Below are positions 44,506 to 51,357 of a stretch of 64,000 nt of DNA, in pieces; position 1 is the first letter of the stretch; every line of letters starts with the position of its first letter. Origin of the DNA: Planctomycetota bacterium (GTDB lineage: Bacteria; Planctomycetota; UBA1135; GCA-002686595); NCBI GenBank assembly GCA_020853575.1, contig JADYYP010000045.1, positions 558,001 through 622,000 of the forward strand. The letters are read 5' to 3'. A program made the translations under genes and the position numbers. Under the pieces are notes generated by a model. It was not told where the DNA came from. It made no database searches and saw only the letters and a program-made list of their open reading frames with translations.

Positions 44506-47139
44506 TCAGCGCCGTCGGAGCGTGAGCGTGACGTCGCTGCGTTCGTCGCGCGCCACATCGAATTCGCGCGTGTCCTCGAGGAACGCGGGATGCGCCACGC
44601 GCACGCTCCAGCGGCCGATGGAGATGCCGTTCACCGCGTAGAGCCCCTTGGCGTTGGTGCGATCGGCCTCGGCGAATTGCACGCTCTCGCCGTGCTCGTC
44701 GCGGAACTCGATGAGTGCCTCGGGGATGCCCGCGCCGAGCTCGTCCACGACACGCACCTGCACGCGACCACCCATGCGCAGGGTGAACTCCACGTCGGAA
44801 CGCCGCTGCCCCTCCTCGAGCTCCAAGTCCACGCGCCCCTGCTGGCCGAAGGACTCGCGCGCCGAATACGCGTACACGTCGTAACGTCCCGACGGAAGGA
44901 AGGTGAACTCGAAGGTACCGTCGACCGCCGAGAACACCTTGCCGACGAACTGGCTGGTGCCGCCCTCGCCGCGGGCCAACAACACCAGCACAGCTCCCGA
45001 CAGCGGTCGATCGCGCTCGCCGTCGCGCACGCGTCCCCCGATGGTTCCCAGCGGGAGCGTGACGTCGTGCGCCGTCGCCTGGCCGGCCAGGACCTCGAAA
45101 CGGCCGACACGCAGCACTTCCGAGGGCGTTCGCAGGGACACGTACATCTCGTACTCGCCCGGCTCGAGACCCGGCAACGTGTACGAGCCATCGTCGAGCG
45201 TGGCGCACGAGAGCCAGGCGCGCTCGGCATCGCGCTCGTCGCGGTCGGTGCGCGCGACGACCAAGCTGCGGCGCCGCACCGGCTCGCCGGCACTCGTGCG
45301 CACCACGCCGCGCAGGACCTGCGGCGGTCGTTTGGCGTGGAAATCGACGACCGTCGTCGCGCCGGCGCGCACCGAGCCGAACTCCATCTCGGGCGTGAGA
45401 GTCGTCGCCGAGCGCAAGCTGTCCGCCGGGCCGAAATTGAGCACCGCCCATGCGCCGGGCCCGAGGTCGGCGAGCTCGAAGCGACCGTCGTCGTCGGTCA
45501 GGATCGGCCGGTAGCTCAGGCACGGACGCTTGAGCTGGAACTCGGTGGTCGAGGCCATCACCAGGGCGCGTCGCACCGGTTGGTCGAATGCATCGCGCAC
45601 CGACCCCACGATGCGGCCCGCGCGCGGCAGGCGCAGCTCGACGTCTCCGCGGCGCTCCCCGGCGACGACCTGCACTTCGAGCCAAGCCGCTCCGAAGCCC
45701 GGGGCGCTCGCGCGCACCACATGCTCTCCGGCGGAAAGTCGCTCGAATTCGAAGGCGCCATTGCCCCGCGAGCGCACGCTCGAGTCGAAGCCGCGGTTGT
45801 CGCTTTGCACGAACGAGAGCACCATCACCTGCGTGTCGCTCTCCGACACGACGTACGCGTCGGAGATCGGCTCCCCCGTGAGGTCGTCGACGACGACGCC
45901 CGCCAACACACCGCCGCGCGTCAGAGCGAACTCCAGGGACAGCGCACGATCCTCGCTGACGTCGAGCACCTCGCTCTTCGCGACCGCGAATCCGGGTGCG
46001 ATCGCGAAGAAGCGGTATGGGCCCGGCTCGAGACCTTCGAACACGAACACGCCGCGCGCCGCGCTGAACTCGCGCGGGATCGGATCCGCGCTCTGCGGGA
46101 GCTGCACCTCGCGCAGCGCGACGATGCGGAACTCGTCGAGCGCCGCACCATCCGCGGTCACCCGCCCACGAACGCCGCGAGCGCCCTCGGGCGTGGCGAC
46201 ATCCACCAGCGCTCGCGGAGGATCAACCGGCGTGCGCGCATCGCTGGTCGTCGCTGCGCGCGGCAACAGCACGCGCCCGCCGCAGATGTAGAGCTCGTCG
46301 CCGTCCGCGAGCGGCAGCGCACCGCTTCCGCGAGGATCGGCGACGGACGCCGCGCCAGAATCCACGACCACGTGCACGAAACGCTGCGCTCCGCTGGGCG
46401 GCGGAGTCCACGTCTCGGGCTCGCGCGGCGCCGAGAAGTCGAGCCCGAGCACGCCGTGCACGAAGTTCACGTCGCCCTCGCTGGTGACGATCCTCAGCGC
46501 CGGCTGCACGGCGGTCGTGTCTTGGCGCACGCCGCGCAAGCTCCCGGCCTCGAGCGCCACCGTCACCCGCCCCGGTGAGCCCGCGTCCGCAGAATCGCGC
46601 TCCTGCTCTCGCACGAACGCCGCGTGCGAGGCCTGCCCGAGCTCCCACTGGCTGGCCCAGGGGCCTTCGACGTCGACACGCGCGCGCATCGACGGCGGCG
46701 TCGCGACCTCGAGGTAGTCGCTCTCGCTCCCCGACGCGGCGAGCACGAACGCTCGAGGTTGGTCCACGCCGCGCGCCGCGCGCCAGCCCTGCGAAGCGCC
46801 AGCGCGCCAGGCCACCTCACCGCGGGCGAGGATCTGCTCCAGCGCGGCGGACGCGCGGCGCGGCCCGAGCAGGCGCTCGATCCAGTCCGCTCCAGAACGA
46901 ACGCCCACGAAGCAAGCGATGGCCAAAGAGGCCGCCAATGCGATACGCAACGCGGGACTGCTCCACGGCGAGGTGCGCTCCGGTCTCGGCCGTGAGCGGC
47001 GCGAGAGCTCGACCACCTGGCGCTCCAACCGCGCGCGGAAGCGCGGATCGGCACGCACCGGTTGATAGCAGTGGCGCAGCAGCAACTCGAGATTGCGCTC
47101 GAGCACCGCGAAGTCCGGTTGATCGTGCTCGGAGCTCAA
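44506..47139 (-). CDS. FecR-like membrane protein with C-terminal CpReg repeats
   Basis: 877 residues from a TTG at 47139 that overlaps the stop of the sigma gene (TTGA). Residues 1-55 form a short helical cytoplasmic segment, then one membrane helix (about 62-82), then a FecR-like domain (about 85-330) with a VALEAGSLRGV strand and LRIVTSEGDVNFVHGVLGLDFS. The last 500 residues hold about six CpReg beta-sandwich modules, for example LAGVVVDDLTGEPISDAYVV and LRGVVRTSAGEPVRRRSLVV. FecR proteins carry a signal across the membrane to their ECF sigma factor, so this is the likely partner of the sigma encoded just before it. Confidence 0.78.
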   Translation of the reverse strand: MSSEHDQPDFAVLERNLELLLRHCYQPVRADPRFRARLERQVVELSRRSRPRPERTSPWSSPALRIALAASLAIACFVGVRSGADWIERLLGPRRASAALEQILARGEVAWRAGASQGWRAARGVDQPRAFVLAASGSESDYLEVATPPSMRARVDVEGPWASQWELGQASHAAFVREQERDSADAGSPGRVTVALEAGSLRGVRQDTTAVQPALRIVTSEGDVNFVHGVLGLDFSAPREPETWTPPPSGAQRFVHVVVDSGAASVADPRGSGALPLADGDELYICGGRVLLPRAATTSDARTPVDPPRALVDVATPEGARGVRGRVTADGAALDEFRIVALREVQLPQSADPIPREFSAARGVFVFEGLEPGPYRFFAIAPGFAVAKSEVLDVSEDRALSLEFALTRGGVLAGVVVDDLTGEPISDAYVVSESDTQVMVLSFVQSDNRGFDSSVRSRGNGAFEFERLSAGEHVVRASAPGFGAAWLEVQVVAGERRGDVELRLPRAGRIVGSVRDAFDQPVRRALVMASTTEFQLKRPCLSYRPILTDDDGRFELADLGPGAWAVLNFGPADSLRSATTLTPEMEFGSVRAGATTVVDFHAKRPPQVLRGVVRTSAGEPVRRRSLVVARTDRDERDAERAWLSCATLDDGSYTLPGLEPGEYEMYVSLRTPSEVLRVGRFEVLAGQATAHDVTLPLGTIGGRVRDGERDRPLSGAVLVLLARGEGGTSQFVGKVFSAVDGTFEFTFLPSGRYDVYAYSARESFGQQGRVDLELEEGQRRSDVEFTLRMGGRVQVRVVDELGAGIPEALIEFRDEHGESVQFAEADRTNAKGLYAVNGISIGRWSVRVAHPAFLEDTREFDVARDERSDVTLTLRRR

Positions 47140-47741
47140 TCGAGCCCTCCGCGTTTCTTCGAGAGCAGCTCGAACACGTTCGCGAACGCCAGACGCGCGC
47201 GCGTGAGCAACGACTCGGTGGCCTTCTCGCTCTTGCCCACCGCGCCCGAGATTTGCGCCACGCTCTCGCCGTGGATGTACTTGCCCGTCAGGGCCCGGCG
47301 ATACTCCGGAGGCAAGGACGAGAGCGTCGCGCCGACCAAGGCCTTGGTTTCCTTGCGCTCGAGCACCCACTCGGGCAAGGGCTCGCTGGCGACGCGCGCC
47401 AGGATCGCATCGATCTCGTCGTCGGCCTCGCTGAGCACGTCCTCGAGCGCCGCCGGCCGCCGCTTGCGGCGGTGCGCGCGGATCTTGTTCTTGGCGATGC
47501 CGCACAGCCAGGTGTGCAGGCTCGAGCGACCGTCGAAGCCCTTCAGGCTCTCGAGCGCGACCATGAACGTGTCCTGGACGACGTCCTCCGCCAGCCCGCG
47601 GTCGCCGCCCACGCGGTAGTGCGCGAACTCGTAGAGCGCGTCGAACTGCGAGGCGAACAGGTGCTGAGCCGCGTCGCGGTCGCCCGCCAGGATGCGGTCG
47701 CGCAGCGCCATGTCGCCCAACTCGTCGAAGCCAGATTTCAC
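47136..47741 (-). CDS. ECF-family RNA polymerase sigma factor
   Basis: 201 residues from a GTG at 47741 with GAGGA 5 nt upstream; an ATG 30 bp later is the alternative. Region 2 has the LAEDVVQDTFMVALESLKGFDGRSSL segment with the DVVQDTF helix and the HTWLCGIAKNKI tail. Region 4 has LSSLPPEYRRALTGKYI followed by a helix-turn-helix with VGKSEKATESLLTRARL. This is a group IV (ECF) sigma factor, about the usual length. It is coupled by a TTGA overlap to a FecR/CpReg membrane protein that probably controls its release. Confidence 0.9.
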   Translation of the reverse strand: MKSGFDELGDMALRDRILAGDRDAAQHLFASQFDALYEFAHYRVGGDRGLAEDVVQDTFMVALESLKGFDGRSSLHTWLCGIAKNKIRAHRRKRRPAALEDVLSEADDEIDAILARVASEPLPEWVLERKETKALVGATLSSLPPEYRRALTGKYIHGESVAQISGAVGKSEKATESLLTRARLAFANVFELLSKKRGGLD

Positions 47742-48056
47742 GCGTCCTCGCGGGCGGGTGACCTTGGCCCCCACGATCCTTCGCACAATCTGCGACAAAT
47801 CCGCGCCCGGCCGTGGCTGGCGCGACTCGGCGCACCCGCGCGGGGGGCGCTCGCGTGTCCGGTCGACTCGAGGCGCCGCGCGACCCGTCCGCGGGCCTCG
47901 CTCGCCAACTCAGAGCCCCCCGCACGACGTGGGTGACGGTGCATCGGCGCCTAGGGTAGCGTCGCCGCGCGCGCCGCGGCTCGATTCGACACGGCCCCGC
48001 GCTGCACACGGCATGACGGATGCTCGCAGGACACTGCTCACGATCCTCGGCGCCGC
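47742..48056. other. Intergenic region upstream of the sigma gene
   Basis: About 315 bp with no gene I can support. It probably holds the promoter of the minus-strand sigma gene, but no clear -35/-10 pair stands out by eye. Confidence 0.3.
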
Positions 48057-48419
48057 GTGGATGCCTCGCGCTGGCTCCACCTGAGCGTCGGCGGCTGGGC
48101 GCAGGGACTGGAACTCCAATTCGAGCGGCCCGACGCGCTCCCGTGCGGGGCACCCACCATGGTCCGCGCGAACGCCGAACTCGGCTGTCTGGAGCGGATC
48201 GTGACGACGCCCGAGGTCGGCGGGAGCGCGCCAGCCACTGCGAGCGCGAGCAACGCCTGGCCGGTGTACGTGAACCGGGTCACTCTCACGCTCGCACACG
48301 ACCCACCGCGGCGCGACGCGCCGAACCCGATCCAGGTCTCGCTGCAGGTCTCCCCGTGCGACAACCGCCGTGTGCCCGAGAGCCTCCGGACGAGAGGCCG
48401 CGTCGCGCTCGCCCACTGA
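48057..48419 (+). CDS. Hypothetical protein, uncertain
   Basis: A 120-residue open frame from a GTG at 48057. The sequence has plausible protein character (GGWAQGLELQFERPDALP and PVYVNRVTLTLAHDPP, beta-rich with a VSLQVSPC end), but no family is recognised and there is no signal peptide. A short frame starting at an ATG at 48014 in another register begins with a signal-like run, so a frameshifted secreted protein is possible. The opposite strand is also open here. Real but unknown, or a decayed gene. Confidence 0.3.
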   Translation: MDASRWLHLSVGGWAQGLELQFERPDALPCGAPTMVRANAELGCLERIVTTPEVGGSAPATASASNAWPVYVNRVTLTLAHDPPRRDAPNPIQVSLQVSPCDNRRVPESLRTRGRVALAH

Positions 48420-48527
48420 TCCGAACAGACCATGACGAGACGCGTGGCGGGCAGTCGGTCACCAACGGAGACTGCGCCGCACCGGCGCCTGCACCGCTGG
48501 TGACCGAATCACTCCACGATCAGTGGA

Positions 48528-49052
48528 TCAGCCCCCGGCCGGCGGTTCCACCGGCGGGACCTCGATGGCGCAGGGCCCGCAGTAGAGCCAATTGGCGCGA
48601 GTTTGAATGCTCCAGGTCACCGGATCGAACGCGAACTGCGTGATCTGGGCGTACCAACCACACCACGGCGCACCGAAGATGTAGAGGCCGCACCCATCGA
48701 ACGAAAAGAAGTTGCCGACGTTGTCGTAGGCGCCCGCGAGCAGCTCATCGCAACTGTCGCCAGTGCATCCCGGGTCGAGGATGTACTGGCACGGGAGCTC
48801 ATTGCATTTGTAGACCTCTCCGTTCGAGTCGTAGACCTCTTTGCAGATGCCGTCGCGACGCCACATGACCTGATTCGTGGTGCACGTGCCCGTGGAGGTC
48901 TGAATCACCATGACGTGATTCCAGATCCCGACGCCACTGAGACACCCCGAACAGATGACTTCCTCGGGCTCGGGGTTGGGATCCTCGGCACGAACGGCCG
49001 CAATCGCCAAAGCTCCGACTGAGAGGAACGAGAGCAGTTTTGTGAATTTCAT
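48528..49052 (-). CDS. Small secreted Cys-rich protein
   Basis: 174 residues with an N-terminal signal peptide (MKFTKLLSFLSVGALAIAAVRA). The mature part has 12 cysteines, among them CSGC, a CNELPC pair, CTGDSC and a CGPC near the C-terminus, and many aromatic residues (WCGWY, WNHVMV). It ends in a Pro/Gly-rich tail. No known family is recognised; the cysteine spacing suggests disulfide-stabilised folding outside the cytoplasm. An AGGA ribosome-binding site sits 6 nt upstream of the ATG. GC content and codon use look lower than in the neighbours. Confidence 0.68.
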   Translation of the reverse strand: MKFTKLLSFLSVGALAIAAVRAEDPNPEPEEVICSGCLSGVGIWNHVMVIQTSTGTCTTNQVMWRRDGICKEVYDSNGEVYKCNELPCQYILDPGCTGDSCDELLAGAYDNVGNFFSFDGCGLYIFGAPWCGWYAQITQFAFDPVTWSIQTRANWLYCGPCAIEVPPVEPPAGG

Positions 49053-49099
49053 GGGTTCCTGTAACCGGCGGGGAAAACGGTTGGCAAGTCAGTGCCCGC

Positions 49100-49119
49100 C
49101 GGCGGCACAACTGCCGCCG
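49100..49119 (-). terminator. Hairpin downstream of the 49.1-49.8 kb gene
   Basis: CGGCGGCA and TGCCGCCG form a perfect 8-bp stem around a CAAC loop, just after the stop codon of the minus-strand gene ending at 49124. There is no following T-run, so it is a candidate terminator or RNA-stabilising hairpin only. Confidence 0.4.
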
Positions 49120-49123
49120 AGTG

Positions 49124-49810
49124 CTAACGATTCGCACCCTTTTCCGCTTCGGCCAACAGTGCGTCCTTCAACGCGAACATGTCGGGCTGTGCCAGTGTCT
49201 CGATTCGGAACAACAGCAGCGACTGGATCCTCGGCACCAGGCACTCGCTGAGGCGCACGAGCTTCGGCCGACTGTTCCGCAGTCGCAGTGGCATGCCTGC
49301 GAAATTCGATACTCGGTAGTTCCCGGCGAGGAACTCGGCCAGCTGGTGCTCGCACTCCAACTTCGCGAACTGCAGCGGGAGCGGATCCTCCGGCATCCCA
49401 CCGACTTCAGCGCGTCGCTGTGCCGACAGCGTCTCGATCAAATTGACGCACGACTCCAGTCTCTTCTCCAACGCCGCCAACGCGATCGCATGCCTCTCGG
49501 GGTCCAGCGGCGTCGAGTCCGCGAGTTGCCAGAAGCGCTCGACCTCGCGGTCTGCGTCCGGCCCCACGACGTAACGGTCCATCCTGTGAACGGCGTCACG
49601 CAACCACTCGGGCGTCGCCTCCGGTAGATCGCGCAGGAAAGGCTGGCTCGATGCCTGCCCGTGCACCGCAGTCGGAGTGCCGGCGGCGTGCTCGTCCGTC
49701 AAGCGCGGTTCAGCGTCCGCAGCACTCGATGAATGCAGGTTCCTGACAGCCAGGGCAACAACCGACAGCAAGACGCCAAAAGCGATGGCGGTGGGCCAAA
49801 CGTAGCGCAT
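49124..49810 (-). CDS. Hypothetical protein with N-terminal membrane anchor
   Basis: 228 residues. One N-terminal hydrophobic helix (about 5-22, WPTAIAFGVLLSVVALAV) is followed by a Ser/Ala/Glu-rich linker and a helical domain (about 60-225) containing three cysteines (CVNL, LECEH, SECLV). No family is recognised. It stands alone between the Cys-rich secreted protein and an apparently empty stretch. An inner-membrane-anchored periplasmic protein is the simplest reading. Confidence 0.55.
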   Translation of the reverse strand: MRYVWPTAIAFGVLLSVVALAVRNLHSSSAADAEPRLTDEHAAGTPTAVHGQASSQPFLRDLPEATPEWLRDAVHRMDRYVVGPDADREVERFWQLADSTPLDPERHAIALAALEKRLESCVNLIETLSAQRRAEVGGMPEDPLPLQFAKLECEHQLAEFLAGNYRVSNFAGMPLRLRNSRPKLVRLSECLVPRIQSLLLFRIETLAQPDMFALKDALLAEAEKGANR

Positions 49811-50126
49811 GGGAGTTCATGTCAGACTGGTTCCGCAGAGCGTTGGCCGGCGCGGATGCAGTGCAGTTGCATGGACTCCGGTTTTTCCGCAGCCGTGCGC
49901 GGGGCCCGATGTGGCGCCGCGAGCGTGTCCGTTTGGATGACGCCGTCGGAGAGCGGTGCGCCTGCGGAATCCGCGGCGGAAACACGCTCGCACGGAGCGC
50001 GTTCGCCGGCGCAAGCGCTTCGTCGCGCACTCCGAACGCACGAGCACTGCGACTCGTCGGCGCCGCAAGATCTCGCGCGTTGTCCGCGATCGTGGAACTC
50101 GTCGCAGCGGAAGCGACGCCGCGGCG
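49811..50126. other. Intergenic region with no supported gene
   Basis: About 316 bp between the membrane-anchored unknown and the redoxin gene. Several frames are open on both strands, which is common at this GC, but none has a convincing start, signal or domain. I see nothing further in it. Confidence 0.35.
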
Positions 50127-50708
50127 TCAGCGCGTGAAGTAGTCGGGCTCGTTGCCCGCGCGCCACTTGATGTTGCAGCCCAGGCTCGGACGTTGCGCGC
50201 TGTTCACTGGGCGACCGCTCAGCAGCGCGTCGAGGGCCGCGCGCAGGTCGGCACCGGTGACGGGCACGTCGTTGCCGGGGCGCGCGCCGTCCATCTGGCC
50301 GCGGTAGGCGAGCTTGCGCGCGGAGTTGAACACGTAGAAGTCCGGCGTGCAGGCGGCGCGATAGCTCTGGGCCACCGCTTGGGTGGGATCGAAGAGGTAC
50401 GGGAAGTCATAGCCCGCGCGAGCCGCTTCGTGTTTCATCGGCTCCGGTCCGTCCTCGGGATGACTCTCGATGTCGTTGGATGCGATCGCGACCACGTCCA
50501 CGCCGCGCGAGCGGTACTCGCGGGCCAAGGCAACGAAGCCCGCTTGGACGTGCTTCACGAACGGACAGTGGTTGGAGAGGAACGCGACGACCAGGGCCGG
50601 CGCCTGCGCGAAATCGTCGAGCCCCAAGGTGCGGCCATCGACGTTTCTGAGACGGAAGTCGGGAGCGCTCGTGCCGAGCGCGAGCATCGTGGATGCGGTG
50701 CGGACCAT
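50127..50708 (-). CDS. Redoxin/AhpC-TSA-family thioredoxin-like protein
   Basis: 193 residues from the ATG at 50708 (MVRTASTMLALG). The thioredoxin-fold strands are FLSNHCPFVKH with a single Cys at the active site (no CxxC), VVAIASND, and the cis-Pro region CTPDFYVFN. A C-terminal GCNIKW box is typical of this redoxin subfamily. These proteins are usually peroxiredoxin- or thiol-oxidoreductase-like; the single catalytic Cys makes a classic thioredoxin reaction unlikely. It is divergent from a BCP peroxiredoxin gene 88 bp away, so shared redox control is plausible. Confidence 0.82.
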   Translation of the reverse strand: MVRTASTMLALGTSAPDFRLRNVDGRTLGLDDFAQAPALVVAFLSNHCPFVKHVQAGFVALAREYRSRGVDVVAIASNDIESHPEDGPEPMKHEAARAGYDFPYLFDPTQAVAQSYRAACTPDFYVFNSARKLAYRGQMDGARPGNDVPVTGADLRAALDALLSGRPVNSAQRPSLGCNIKWRAGNEPDYFTR

Positions 50709-50796
50709 GCGAACCCTCTGGAGGAAACGGCGCGACGCGCTACAACCTGCGCTCGTTGTACCGCGCGGTGCGCGCGGACACGAGACGGTGACACCC

Positions 50797-51333
50797 ATGC
50801 TCGAGCTCGGCCAAAAGGCCCCTGCGTTCGATCTTCCTTCGACCTCCGGCGCGAACGTTTCGCTGGCCGCGCTGGCCGGCCGCAAGGTCGTCTTGTACTT
50901 CTACCCGCGCGACTCGACGCCGGGCTGTACGCGCGAAGCGTGCGAGTTCCGCGACCTCCATGCCGAGATGCTCGCCGCGGGAGCGGTCGTGTTGGGCGTG
51001 TCCGCGGACTCCCTGAAGGCGCACGACAAGTTCCGCGCGGCTCAGCGCCTGCCCTTCGATTTGCTCTCCGACGCCGGCAATCGCATCGCCTCGGCCTACG
51101 GCGCATTCGGCGAGAAGGTGATGTACGGCAAGAGGGTCATCGGCGTGATCCGCTCGACCTTCGTGATCGACGAGCGCGGCAAGCTCGCGGCGCTGTGGTC
51201 ACCGGTCAAGGTCGACGGCCACGCCCGAGCGGTGCTCGACGCGCTCACAGGCGTGCGCGCTCCGGCGCCCGAAACCAAGCGCACGGCGCGCGCCATGCCG
51301 ACCAAACGCGGAAAGCCGCGCGGCTCGAGGTGA
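50797..51333 (+). CDS. bcp: BCP-type (PrxQ) thiol peroxiredoxin
   Basis: 178 residues from the ATG at 50797. The peroxidatic Cys lies in TPGCTREAC, the 1-Cys/2-Cys BCP signature with a resolving Cys five residues later, and the fold strands VVLYFYPRDSTPG and STFVIDERGKL match. It reduces peroxides in the cytoplasm using thioredoxin. The C-terminal 25 residues (KRTARAMPTKRGKPRGSR) are an unusually basic tail beyond the normal domain end, possibly a nucleic-acid- or membrane-association tail. Confidence 0.92.
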   Translation: MLELGQKAPAFDLPSTSGANVSLAALAGRKVVLYFYPRDSTPGCTREACEFRDLHAEMLAAGAVVLGVSADSLKAHDKFRAAQRLPFDLLSDAGNRIASAYGAFGEKVMYGKRVIGVIRSTFVIDERGKLAALWSPVKVDGHARAVLDALTGVRAPAPETKRTARAMPTKRGKPRGSR

Positions 51334-51357
51334 TGCGCTAGGTGCACGGCACCGCTC

